Shown piece after piece: positions 34,007-42,157 of a stretch of DNA of 64,000 nt. The DNA comes from Stutzerimonas stutzeri (GTDB taxonomy: Bacteria > Pseudomonadota > Gammaproteobacteria > Pseudomonadales > Pseudomonadaceae), in the NCBI RefSeq assembly GCF_019090095.1, contig NZ_JAGQFP010000001.1, positions 992,001 through 1,056,000 of the forward strand. The letters are read 5' to 3'. Numbering within the stretch: the first letter of the stretch is position 1; the number at the start of each line of letters is the position of its first letter. The notes beneath the pieces are model-generated. The model was not told where the DNA came from. It searched no databases and was given only the letters and a program-made list of their open reading frames with translations. The position numbers and the translations under genes are program-made.

Positions 34007-34050
34007 AATCCATCAATACTTGTAGGTATTGCTCGCAGCCACACCGGTCG
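34003..34050 (+). pseudogene. hipA 5' scrap after XRE copy 1
   Basis: Overlapping the XRE stop, the DNA matches the 5' end of the hipA-like scrap at 42154 (ATCAAYAC, then AGGTATTGCTCGCAG and ACACCGGTCGG). A small deletion breaks the frame, and homology stops at about 34050. The toxin is lost. Confidence 0.55.
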
Positions 34051-34056
34051 GCGTCA

Positions 34057-34237
34057 CGGACGTTGCGAAATAGCACTGACTTGACCACCGAATGCATTCC
34101 AGCTTACCAGGCAATTGCATTCGTATTGACCACCCGATTGCATGCGGCTTGACCAATATACGCTGTAGTGACGAGCGGCCGAAGTCGCCCCCAAGCTGCC
34201 GGTCGCGACAGGCAGCAACCGGCCAGAAGCGGCCGTC
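34057..34237. repeat. Left member of an inverted repeat pair around the NA37-ATPase-HNH cassette
   Basis: Read on the minus strand this segment runs GGCCGCTTCTGGCCGGTTGC, then ACCGGCAGC, GGTCAAGCCGCATGCAA, GGGTGGTCAATACGAATGCA and ends TATTTCGCAACGT. The plus strand at 39001-39165 has the same order of blocks. Internal units of the type GGTGGTCAA-n-AATGCA repeat within it. The two copies face outward, as ends of a mobile unit would; identity is imperfect. The remainder of 34051-34609 shows no gene. Confidence 0.6.
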
Positions 34238-34609
34238 CGCAAAGAAGTCAACGCAGCCGCACTGTAGCAATAGATTTTCCAGGCAGAAACTCTATACAGA
34301 GTCTTTGAACAACTTTGAGAGTTGGAACTTCGAGGACTACAAGACAATCTTCGCCGCAATTCTTACAAAGAAACCAGGCATGCATCTTCTTTGCCAAGCC
34401 TTCAAGAATCGAATGCAAAAACAAAGCCAAGTGATCCATTGGATTGAGTGGGTGCAGGAGTTGCCAACTGCCATTACGATGCTGTTATTTGCGAAAAGCA
34501 CTTGCCGATATACTCAAGCGAGACAAGTAAAAGCATCATGCTAGAGTAGATATCGTTCTATATGAAATTTTTACCCTGCTGAGCTAAGATCCGTCTTGGC
34601 GATTCTCTC

Positions 34610-35770
34610 TTAGAAGAACGAGACAATCTCTTTGCCAGCAAACTGATTAATTGAATCAGCCTTGAATTTCTTGTGCCGCTCACGATGAGATGGTTTGTCA
34701 GCTTTTATTAAGCCTCTCAACAACGCAGCTTTCACCTGCGGACTATTGCACCCAACAATTAGCTCGACCGTACCCGCCGCATCAGCTACCCAAGTCTTAA
34801 TTTCATCACTATTTTCGTAGTTATGGGCAATCTCGAATTCGGACAAATTCAAATCTAATTTTCCACCCTGCTCCACAACACTAACGGAGAAATTTTCCTC
34901 TGTGATTATCTTGCCAAATGGAGTGTTTAGATGAAATACACGGGACTGACCGACGCCCCTGACAAAAGGATGCTCATACTCAATCATATCCTTATTTCCT
35001 TTATAGGATTGATTGCAAGTCTTGCCAGCCGGAACCAAGTTAGATAGTGTCACAGCCAAGAATGGAAATTTAGTTCTTGGATAGAAATGATCGAGATCTG
35101 TTCTAAATCTCACGCGACTCCCTTTTGTCTGTATAGGTTCATCATTGCAATACAAGCAAACATGTATTTTCCATTCATCAGTTATGTCATGACCAATGTC
35201 TAAGGATAGCGCTGAGTAGCTAAAGACATCCTCAAAACTGTTAATCCAATCATCAAAGATCTTCTTAAATTTTTCTGTCGCTATATTTTCTCCCCGCGCA
35301 GCCTTAACTATATTCGCCAGAATTTCTCTTTTAGCGGAATAAGTTACAGCCCCTTTAAGCGACATCAACAAATGGCTTATGTAAGTCAACTCCGGCGCAG
35401 CAATGGGCTCTAAATAAGCGATAGCCTGCTCCGATAGCTCATCTAAAACAGCCTTCTCTTCACGTGTTTGAGCGCCATATTTATCGACATCCGCCGGGAT
35501 GGGCGTATCTTTTATGAAGTATGCCGGCCAATATCTATCCGCTAGCTCTGGAAACCTTCCATAAATATCATATATATGACCAAGGATATCGCCTGGCAGG
35601 CAATTTAGAATCTCATTTATTTTGGCGTCATCAAAATAGCTAAATCTAGCTTGATGCTCTATTGGAAGTGCATGAATATATGCATTCATTTTCTGCTGAG
35701 CCTTCGAAACAACTCGAAGATCGTACTTGGCCTTAAGGTCGGCGCTAGGCAGGAATTCGAACTTAATCAT
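34610..35770 (-). CDS. HNH endonuclease-like protein (PtuB-like) of the cassette
   Basis: About 386 residues from the ATG at 35770, which overlaps the ATPase stop by 8 bp. The HNH/ββα-metal region is near residues 235-265: LDHFYPRTKFPFLAVTLSNL, then VPAGKTCNQSYKGNKD. A preceding CLYCNDEP may bind zinc. This DHFxPKS...NL-x-P-x-C-NQ pattern is typical of the HNH partners of defence ATPases (PtuB of Septu and relatives). The N-terminal 200 residues are helical and unassigned. AT-rich composition marks it as foreign to the island backbone. It probably cuts nucleic acid when released or triggered by the ATPase. Confidence 0.8.
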   Translation of the reverse strand: MIKFEFLPSADLKAKYDLRVVSKAQQKMNAYIHALPIEHQARFSYFDDAKINEILNCLPGDILGHIYDIYGRFPELADRYWPAYFIKDTPIPADVDKYGAQTREEKAVLDELSEQAIAYLEPIAAPELTYISHLLMSLKGAVTYSAKREILANIVKAARGENIATEKFKKIFDDWINSFEDVFSYSALSLDIGHDITDEWKIHVCLYCNDEPIQTKGSRVRFRTDLDHFYPRTKFPFLAVTLSNLVPAGKTCNQSYKGNKDMIEYEHPFVRGVGQSRVFHLNTPFGKIITEENFSVSVVEQGGKLDLNLSEFEIAHNYENSDEIKTWVADAAGTVELIVGCNSPQVKAALLRGLIKADKPSHRERHKKFKADSINQFAGKEIVSFF

Positions 35771-37439
35771 TCTGCAAAAGGTACTCCCTGACAAACTTGT
35801 TGCCCATCCCTTTAATTAGCGCCTTATCCAAGGAGCTTAATGTTTGGGATTCGGATTTTTCTACAAGCGAGACGATGGCTTTCCTCGAGTGCTCGCCGAC
35901 CGTGGCAGTAAGGTGCATTCCATCAATAAACAAGTTTGTAATATTGGTTCCAAAGCCAAGCGACTCTTTAATCTCAACCTTGCCGCCAGCGTCTTTTACT
36001 AATGACACAATATCTTGAGGTAAAAAATCGCTTACAATAATAGGAGAGTGGGTAGTGATGATTATCTGTGGCAGCGCGCCTTTCCAATCCAACCTATCTA
36101 GCAACCCAAGATAGGAGTCAAGAAAGCCCCGTTGCCACTCAGGGTGCAGATAAAGATCGGCCTCATCAATTACTATTATATAGTTTGCTTTTCTTGATTT
36201 CTTTGCGCAATTATATGTCTCGGAGAAAAGATGGGTGTAAGCCATTTCCCCTGTACTAATCCCCCTCCACCCCCAATTTATATTTGAAAGGATATTTCTC
36301 GGAAGCCTTGTCGACAAATAAACCACTTTACTAGCAAAAGAAAATTGATCTACCAAAACAATCAAAGAGCCGCTTTCATCGATGGATATACGACGACCTG
36401 AAGCTAAGGTTTCTGAGATGTCGCGAAGGACCTCTAAATATTCAGAGTAAAGTGCTTGCATTCTATTAATGTCAACGTCTATTGAATTAACAGACTTAAA
36501 GCTATTGCCTTGCTTGTCTTTAACAAATACGTCCCAGTTTTCGTCGTATCTTAGAGCTTCTAGTGACTGTGAAATACTGCGACGAAAATTTAAATCCCCG
36601 ACAGCAAGCGCACTGATGAAGTGCAACTGCAGCACAGCCAGAACTTCTGGGCGCGCAGCGCCTGAGCTTGCTGCAAGCTCAACGATAATTGATGTAGATA
36701 GCGCTGCCACCAGAAGCTCAAATATATCCTTTTGACTACTTGGACTCAGTAGCTTTCTACTCTTCTGAATAGTGTTGTAGGCATTCTCCAGCTCCACCCG
36801 GCGACCAGGATAGTACACGTCAGATCTAACCAAAGATGCCATGCGCTTAAATGAGTTTTGAAATCTGAATTCAAAACCAACATCCTGAACAACATTTCTG
36901 CTCGATTGATTCCACCTTAGGTAATCAAGCAAGTTGTCAAAGTACATTTTCTTTCGACTAGCACCCGTGGTGTAGTGCTCTAAGGATCTCTCTTGAATCA
37001 GAGAGTGGTTATGTTTCCTTCCGTATCCTAATCTAGACTGAGCGGCAGATACATTATTTATTTTAACCAAGACAGTCTTAAAGAGTTTCGCAAAAACCTC
37101 ATAATCATCATGCCTTTCGAACTGTACAGAGCAATGGAGTATATGGTAGTTGACTTGACAAACGTGAATTCTTGAATTTTCGTCCAAGAAAATAAGAACT
37201 CCGCTGGAGTCTATTGGAAAGTACACAGACTCTAGAAAGTCCAGAATCGTGCTTTTCCCAACCCCATTAGCCCCAATAATCGCAGAACAGTGATACCCAT
37301 TGTAATATCTGGATGTGTCAACCCTATGCTCAACACTAAGAGCCTGACCGTCAACATGAAACACCGTTTCCCCACCTAGGGAAACATTTAGATCCCGAAC
37401 ACCCTTATGTTCACCTATATAAATATGAACCAATCTCAT
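35763..37439 (-). CDS. AAA/ABC-type ATPase (PtuA/OLD-like) of the cassette
   Basis: A 558-residue ATPase. It starts MRLVHIYIGEHKGVRDLNVS, the usual N-terminal strand pair of SMC/OLD-like AAA_21 proteins. Walker A is IIGANGVGKSTILDFLES (residues 54-71). Near residue 430 the Walker B reads YIIVIDEADLYLHPEWQRGF, with ITTHSPIIVSDF (His switch) soon after. The middle 300 residues are a variable helical insert. With an overlapping HNH gene downstream it has the architecture of Septu (PtuAB) or retron-associated ATPase/nuclease pairs. It follows the NA37-like gene after 32 bp. Confidence 0.85.
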   Translation of the reverse strand: MRLVHIYIGEHKGVRDLNVSLGGETVFHVDGQALSVEHRVDTSRYYNGYHCSAIIGANGVGKSTILDFLESVYFPIDSSGVLIFLDENSRIHVCQVNYHILHCSVQFERHDDYEVFAKLFKTVLVKINNVSAAQSRLGYGRKHNHSLIQERSLEHYTTGASRKKMYFDNLLDYLRWNQSSRNVVQDVGFEFRFQNSFKRMASLVRSDVYYPGRRVELENAYNTIQKSRKLLSPSSQKDIFELLVAALSTSIIVELAASSGAARPEVLAVLQLHFISALAVGDLNFRRSISQSLEALRYDENWDVFVKDKQGNSFKSVNSIDVDINRMQALYSEYLEVLRDISETLASGRRISIDESGSLIVLVDQFSFASKVVYLSTRLPRNILSNINWGWRGISTGEMAYTHLFSETYNCAKKSRKANYIIVIDEADLYLHPEWQRGFLDSYLGLLDRLDWKGALPQIIITTHSPIIVSDFLPQDIVSLVKDAGGKVEIKESLGFGTNITNLFIDGMHLTATVGEHSRKAIVSLVEKSESQTLSSLDKALIKGMGNKFVREYLLQND

Positions 37440-37471
37440 ATTGCTGGCCTATCTCGTCTATTTACTTCCCT

Positions 37472-38656
37472 TTATTGACCAGAGGCAGTGTCGACCGTAT
37501 CTGTTCGCTGCTGATCTAATTCTCCCTTTCCACCGAGTATCTTCTTAATGACCTCTCGCGCCTGCGGAGTGAGAGGTATGTTGATACTTGTAAGGTCTTC
37601 ATCTACCGTTATGATTTTTCTATCTTCAGCGTCAGCATAACTAATAGACTGAAGATTAATACTGCATTTAAAGCCAACTTGAGGATCAGTAATCTCCACG
37701 TTCTGTAAAAGCTGTGCACTTATACGGGTCGGCTGAAATCTTTCACTAATCGTATAGCCACCATCATTTACAAAAGCACTAAAACCATCAATCTTATTTG
37801 ACCCCAAAGGTAGAGAGTCATTTATTACTTTCTGAACATCCTGAATGGAGACAGAGATATTTCTTTTAGCGGCAACCACAAGATGCATAGTCACACCATC
37901 TACGATCTTTAGACGCCGCGACTCTGGGATAGATGGATCATTTAAGAAATCCAATACGGCGGCACGCACTTGCTCCACACTATCTCGATTAGGTATGTGA
38001 TCGGAACACCCGAAGGCGTCTTTCAGAAATGCACTTTTCGATTTTCCAGTAATAAACTTTAGATATGCATCTCCGTCATTCTTGGGAAAGGTCTCTTTGA
38101 ATAGGGTCAAGTCAAACATTGCAGCGTGGCGAAGCTCGCTAGTATTAATACTTGTTAGATCAACTGGTTGGAGATCAGAGTCGAAATCGAATCCATCTTG
38201 CTTGCCCACAAGCACAGCTAGAAATCTACCGACATCATCAGCGTCATTCTGAGTTTTGTAATGAACCATTACCAAGTGCCCCAAAGTCAAAGTCCCACGA
38301 GTTGGTAAGTTAGCCTCATCACAGGCATTATCAACAAACGCCTTAACCAGTTGCTCGAAGCGGATCTTTCCATCTACGAACTCCTGCAGAACTACTGGAG
38401 CCATGTGCTGGTTCTTGGGAGAGAAATAGCCATGAAACTTGTTATTTTTCGCAAACTTTCTCTCGATTACTTTAACAAAATCCAATGCGGTATTTTTTTT
38501 GAGATCCCAGTTTTTTCCTATCTTCGCATCGTAATATGTCAATCCTCCGTTCTGAGCTTTAAATAGATCTGCCGTAATCGCATTCAATACGATCATCTGG
38601 TGCAGAGATGACTGAGCAGAATCTTTAGAGATTATTTTTTCTTCAGGCATATTCAT
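37472..38656 (-). CDS. NA37/NdpA-like nucleoid-associated protein, first gene of the cassette
   Basis: A 394-residue protein. The middle matches the nucleoid-associated NA37 (YejK/NdpA) family: RFLAVLVGKQDGFDFDSDLQ, then INTSELRHAAMFDLTLFKET and the characteristic YLKFITGKSKSAFLKDAFGC near residues 198-217. The N-terminus starts with a conserved-type IVLNAITADLF strand. The C-terminal 40 residues are Lys/Gln-rich. NA37 proteins bind DNA, and their role is poorly known. Here it heads an operon with a Septu-like ATPase and nuclease, which suggests a sensor or DNA-binding part in defence. AAAGGAA 8 bp before the ATG is the ribosome site. Confidence 0.8.
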   Translation of the reverse strand: MNMPEEKIISKDSAQSSLHQMIVLNAITADLFKAQNGGLTYYDAKIGKNWDLKKNTALDFVKVIERKFAKNNKFHGYFSPKNQHMAPVVLQEFVDGKIRFEQLVKAFVDNACDEANLPTRGTLTLGHLVMVHYKTQNDADDVGRFLAVLVGKQDGFDFDSDLQPVDLTSINTSELRHAAMFDLTLFKETFPKNDGDAYLKFITGKSKSAFLKDAFGCSDHIPNRDSVEQVRAAVLDFLNDPSIPESRRLKIVDGVTMHLVVAAKRNISVSIQDVQKVINDSLPLGSNKIDGFSAFVNDGGYTISERFQPTRISAQLLQNVEITDPQVGFKCSINLQSISYADAEDRKIITVDEDLTSINIPLTPQAREVIKKILGGKGELDQQRTDTVDTASGQ

Positions 38657-39000
38657 AATAAATTCCTTTTAAAAAATCTTCTAAATGTAGGCCTAGGCGC
38701 TGGAAATGAAAGAGAGGCATCAAGCAGAAGCTTATGATGGTCGTCTCGACGCGAGAATAGCCTCTTGCCACTATCACGCCAATGCCTGCTCCACAGCCTT
38801 GTGGGTTCTTCATATAGCGTTTGGCAGCCTGCAGGCGACTCAGAGCCAGTATGGGTTGGCTCCGCAGTACTGCTCAGCTCATTTGTCACCTGCCAGACAC
38901 TGTAAGTTGATGGTCGTGTATCAATCGGTAGGAACGCGTTCTAGTTAAGGTGCTCAACGGTGACGCGCCACGTGCTTGATAGACCTGAAAGCGCGTTGAT
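38657..39000. other. Promoter side of the NA37-ATPase-HNH cassette
   Basis: About 340 bp without a gene. The part next to the NA37-like start is AT-rich and should hold the promoter of the leftward operon. Nothing else is recognisable. Confidence 0.4.
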
Positions 39001-39165
39001 CGAATGGCCGTTTCTGGCCGGTTGCTGCCTATTGCTACCGGCAGCAATGGGGCGGTCTCTGCCTCCGCGTCTCTGCCGCCCGCTGGTCAAGTCGGATGCA
39101 AGCGGGTGGTCAACATCAATGCAATTGCCTGGTCAGATGAGTGCAATTTCGCAGACGTTGAACAG
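39001..39165. repeat. Right member of the inverted repeat pair
   Basis: The plus strand reads GGCCGTTTCTGGCCGGTTGC near 39006, ACCGGCAGC near 39039, GGTCAAGTCGGATGCAAGC near 39087, GGGTGGTCAACATCAATGCA near 39104, and TGCAATTTCGCAGACGTTG ending at 39160. These blocks match the minus strand of 34057-34237 in order. One roughly 30-bp unit present on the left is missing here. The right end stops immediately before a decayed DUF2274 copy. Confidence 0.6.
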
Positions 39166-39175
39166 AGAGCCTACA

Positions 39176-39368
39176 ATGAGCACGACCAAACTACGTCTCG
39201 GCCCACTGACGAAAACCTAGAACATGAAGCTGACCTTCACCTGTCCGGCCAGCCTGAAGGCTGACCTCAAGCGCTACGCGGCACTGCACTCAAAGACCTA
39301 AGGTGAAGAGGTCGACGCCCTGACGCTCGTTCCGTACATGCTGGAGGCGTTCATGGTGAGGGATCGGT
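39176..39368 (+). pseudogene. Decayed second copy of the DUF2274 gene
   Basis: This stretch repeats the first ~190 bp of the DUF2274 gene at 32176 (MSTTKLRLGP, then MKLTFTCPASLKADLKRYAA, then ALTLVPYMLEAFMVRDR) but has in-frame stop codons TAG at about 39218 and TAA at about 39299. No trbI precedes it. It shows that the end of a trb operon once lay here, or that this end was duplicated during cargo insertion. Confidence 0.85.
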
Positions 39369-39782
39369 ATTCAGGAGACTTGGTAAAACGTGCTGACAAC
39401 CGAATCGATTTACCTTGGCTGGCTGCCCGTTAAGCCCTTGCCTCCGAAGAGGCTGGTAACAAATGAGATCACGGGCCTTCGCCCCAAAGGCATTCGGACG
39501 AAATTGACCTGAATGAATTAAGAAAAAATCAGCTGAACCGCCAAAACTTAAGATTTTCCTGTCTCAATCAAGAATATCCAGGGAACAGAGCCAAGCTAAA
39601 GGAATTCTTGACATGCACCATGTGGAAACTGTGGCTCTCGATATTACGAAGCAAAATCGGCACTAAGTTGCCGATTCTGTGTATTTATGGAGAAATAAAG
39701 GCACTTTAATGCCGCTTATCCAGATTTACGGAATTTAAAGTGCCGGCGCCGACTGCCAAGCCTGGGTAGCCTGCAGACACTA
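39369..39782. other. Non-coding interval with orphan operator-like dyads
   Basis: About 410 bp without a gene. Near its right end, GGCACTAAGTTGCC (39659-39672) and GGCACTTTAATGCC (39700-39713) are dyads of the form GGCA-6-TGCC, and TTAAAGTGCC (39735-39744) is the inverse of GGCACTTTAA. Such spaced dyads look like a promoter with operators, but no gene follows on the plus strand. They may be left over from a lost regulator or toxin-antitoxin gene. Confidence 0.4.
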
Positions 39783-40715
39783 TCAACGTTTGAACATCTC
39801 GAAGGCCGCTTGCAACTGAGAATGGTCGGAAGCCCGCTTCGCAGCTGATCGTGAAGCAAGATTCTGCAGTTTCCGTTTTACCGCAGGTAGCTCTGCTGCC
39901 TGTGGCAAGTTGATCAAGTCAAAATCTGGATTCTCCATCTCGACAGACTCCAGAAATGCTCTCGACTGCGGGGTAAGCCACTCTGAAATTTGTCGAAGAA
40001 GCCTGGCGCGGTGCTCCAGCAGTATCTCTGAGCTGACAGGTGCTGCAGTCATACCACGAAAGTGAGTCTGGTATATCGCCTCGAAATCCTTGGGTTCATT
40101 GGGAACCAGCATCTCCCAGGCAGGTTTCGGGCTACAGGTCATGTAGATCAGGAAGGTTCGCCAAAGTCGCTCATCTGTACGCGGATCGGCCAGAAGCAAA
40201 CCGATATCAAACAGGTCGCGCGGATGCTGCCTCGACAATGCTGCTGCCATTTTCCCCGCATATAGATCCGCAAAGTCGAGCACCTGGATCGAGGCAAAGC
40301 CAAAGGCCTCCTGGACCTGCGGCTGGACAACCATTGTCCGTACCGGATGCACGGAACCGCGCATCACCGGAGTCGTTTCTATTTGGACTCGGGCTCGTCC
40401 ACGACTCACTATCAGTCTGTTTATGAAGCCACCTCTCTCTGGCGCCGATGTTTGTACCTGTAGCCTTAATGGCGCAGAGCCAAGTGCCCTTCCCAGACGT
40501 TCTAATGCATCGGAGATCTGACCAGCATCCTGCGCATAGTCCTGCATCGGCAACCAAGTCAGATCGATATCCACAGACAACCTGGGCAAGTCATGCTCGA
40601 ACAGGTTGATCGCCGTCCCTCCTTTGAGGGCAAATCGTGTTTCTTTCGCCAAGGTCGGCAAAATTTCCACCAACAACTGCACTCGGTCGGTGTAGCGCTT
40701 ATCCCAGGTGCTCAT
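39783..40715 (-). CDS. AbiEii/AbiGii-family nucleotidyltransferase toxin
   Basis: A 310-residue protein from the ATG at 40715 (a TTG lies one codon upstream). The nucleotidyltransferase core is clear: FALKGGTAINLFEHDLPRLS then VDIDLTW (GG-T and D-x-D). A later LDFADLYAGKMAAALSRQHP followed by RDLFDIGLLL is characteristic of AbiEii. Members transfer nucleotides to tRNA or other targets and cause growth arrest in phage-infected cells. Its start overlaps the end of the AbiEi gene by 17 bp, as in type IV toxin-antitoxin systems. Confidence 0.93.
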   Translation of the reverse strand: MSTWDKRYTDRVQLLVEILPTLAKETRFALKGGTAINLFEHDLPRLSVDIDLTWLPMQDYAQDAGQISDALERLGRALGSAPLRLQVQTSAPERGGFINRLIVSRGRARVQIETTPVMRGSVHPVRTMVVQPQVQEAFGFASIQVLDFADLYAGKMAAALSRQHPRDLFDIGLLLADPRTDERLWRTFLIYMTCSPKPAWEMLVPNEPKDFEAIYQTHFRGMTAAPVSSEILLEHRARLLRQISEWLTPQSRAFLESVEMENPDFDLINLPQAAELPAVKRKLQNLASRSAAKRASDHSQLQAAFEMFKR

Positions 40716-41520
40716 CAAGATCCGCCGGCAAGGTTATTTGGTAGGTTGGGTTCAAGCGACCACCGGGAACCAGACAACGCTTCCCCTTCCCGAGATAGAC
40801 GCCGTCCAACGAGAGATGATCCACCCAGGCGTGCTGGTGGCGTTCTGCGAGGGCTAGGAACAAGCGCTTGGCTTTTATGCTGGTGCAATGTCGCAGCAGC
40901 ATACTTACCCTCTGGGGACGAAAGGTGTCCGCGCCCTGCATCAGCGCATCCACTTCATAAACGAGCGACGCGTCTGACACGCCATCACACAGCTCGAGGA
41001 TTGCGCGCTCAGGTGTTGCGACGACGATGCGGCCGCGGTCGCCATCAGCATCAACCCACTCGAGCCCAAGATCCCTTAAGGCTTCGTCATCCGTGTCGGC
41101 CTTGAATGACAATGCCGACAGATTGAATGGGCTTTTGCCGCACAGCACCACCTCAGCCTTCAAGGGAAGCTTTTCCACCCAGGCTGGGAGGCTTCCAGGG
41201 CCATATAGAGTGACCCTCTCACGCTCGCCCAACCGCAGGTAGTGCTCGTGCCCATGCCAAGCCAAGGCAAAACGCCCGCCAACATGCAGCGGTAATCGCT
41301 CTACTTCCTGCAGCGCGTGCACTACAGCAGCCCAGGTGAGACGTCCGCCTCGTCGTTGATAGATTCCACGCGCAGGCGATTCCAGCCAGCCGCTCGCGAT
41401 ATATCGCGCTACCAGGTTGCTGCTGTAGCCATGAGCCTTCAACCAGCTACTGGATACCAGGTCGCTGTCGCCGAGCCCTGCAAGCAAGGAGTTTAATTTT
41501 TTAGACTTTTGCACACTCAT
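40699..41520 (-). CDS. AbiEi-family antitoxin/transcriptional repressor
   Basis: About 273 residues from the ATG at 41520; a start at 41529 would sit inside the operator-like repeat. The N-terminal winged HTH reads LVSSSWLKAHGYSSNLVARY then IASGWLESPARGIYQRRG, the usual AbiEi start. The C-terminal domain follows the AbiEi pattern (VATPERAILELCDGV, PGGRLNPTYQITLPADL). AbiEi proteins bind repeats in their own promoter and control the toxin without direct complex formation. Repeats fitting this lie directly upstream. Confidence 0.93.
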   Translation of the reverse strand: MSVQKSKKLNSLLAGLGDSDLVSSSWLKAHGYSSNLVARYIASGWLESPARGIYQRRGGRLTWAAVVHALQEVERLPLHVGGRFALAWHGHEHYLRLGERERVTLYGPGSLPAWVEKLPLKAEVVLCGKSPFNLSALSFKADTDDEALRDLGLEWVDADGDRGRIVVATPERAILELCDGVSDASLVYEVDALMQGADTFRPQRVSMLLRHCTSIKAKRLFLALAERHQHAWVDHLSLDGVYLGKGKRCLVPGGRLNPTYQITLPADLDEHLG

Positions 41521-41521
41521 A

Positions 41522-41622
41522 GTGAGCAAAATAGAGCTTTTATAAACCTAAAGCAAGAAGATGGTTTATAGAAACCAAAAAATACTCACCATTAGTGAGC
41601 AAAATTTAGTTTTTATAAACCC
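41522..41622. promoter_or_regulatory. Repeated operators in the abiE promoter
   Basis: GTGAGCAAAAT followed 4-6 bp later by a T-run and TATAAACC occurs twice, at 41522-41548 and 41595-41622, 73 bp apart. CTCAC-5-GTGAG (41585-41599) makes a dyad at the distal copy, and a shorter CTCA/TGAG dyad lies at the proximal one. GGTTTATAGAAACC lies between them. This matches the known habit of AbiEi of binding repeats upstream of its gene. Confidence 0.6.
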
Positions 41623-41647
41623 ACACAAGGAACTCTTGAACATTGCT

Positions 41648-41725
41648 ATAGGCGCTCCCTAGGCCCCTTCCATTCCAGCAAGGCCTGTAGCGGATCCAGC
41701 TCGCCAACACGTTCACGTGCTTGAG
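41648..41725 (-). pseudogene. Detached 3' end of a homologue of the 432-residue integrase-linked gene
   Basis: The minus strand encodes QARERVGELDPLQALLEWKG then PRERL and a TAG, closely matching the C-terminus of the protein encoded at 45926-47224 (IGELDPLQALLEWKGPQER). DNA identity over about 75 bp is high by eye and ends abruptly at CTTGAG near 41725. Upstream coding sequence is missing. It is a scrap of another island's integrase end, joined to the second XRE/hipA locus. Confidence 0.7.
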
Positions 41726-41860
41726 TATGAAGATCAGGGCATGGCGACTCTCGGCCCCAGATCAATCTAGGCCATGGAAAATAATGGATCATATTTGAAC
41801 CACTAAAAGCCTAAACGAGGGATATTGGATCATAAATGGTCCATTAAATGAGGCTCACTT

Positions 41861-42157
41861 TTGATCCAGATCCACTCCTTGCTCACTTCCCGCGAACTTC
41901 CCCAAAAGATCGACACTAACGCCCGAGAAATGCGACTCGCAAAGAACCTCCCCCGCAAATCCTTGGCGAAGAGGACGGGTATTTCCGAATCGACCATTAA
42001 GCGGTTCGAGTCCAATGGTCAGGTCAGCCTTGATGCTCTGGCGCTCATCGCTACAGCACTTGCTGCCAAACGCCAAATCGCTGAGCTGTTCAAGCATGAG
42101 CGACCTGTCTCGCTTGAAGAAATCAAACAAACAGGACGTACCCGGGGACGCCAATGA
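41861..42157 (+). CDS. HipB-like XRE regulator, copy 2
   Basis: A 98-residue paralogue of the protein at 33710, also opening with a TTG. The HTH reads MRLAKNLPRKSLAKRTGISE then STIKRFESNGQVSLDAL, and the tail is TGRTRGRQ. DNA similarity between the copies extends upstream to about 41731/33571, so the whole locus is duplicated in direct orientation some 8.1 kb apart. The toxin partner survives only as a 23-codon fragment. Confidence 0.8.
   Translation: MIQIHSLLTSRELPQKIDTNAREMRLAKNLPRKSLAKRTGISESTIKRFESNGQVSLDALALIATALAAKRQIAELFKHERPVSLEEIKQTGRTRGRQ

Noticed and set aside
34092..34544. 150-codon plus-strand frame at 34092
   Set aside because: It covers the inverted repeat, has no ribosome site, and the composition is not protein-like.
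38706..39264. Small plus-strand frames between the NA37-like gene and the DUF2274 relic
   Set aside because: They overlap each other and the inverted repeat, and have no recognisable domain or ribosome site.
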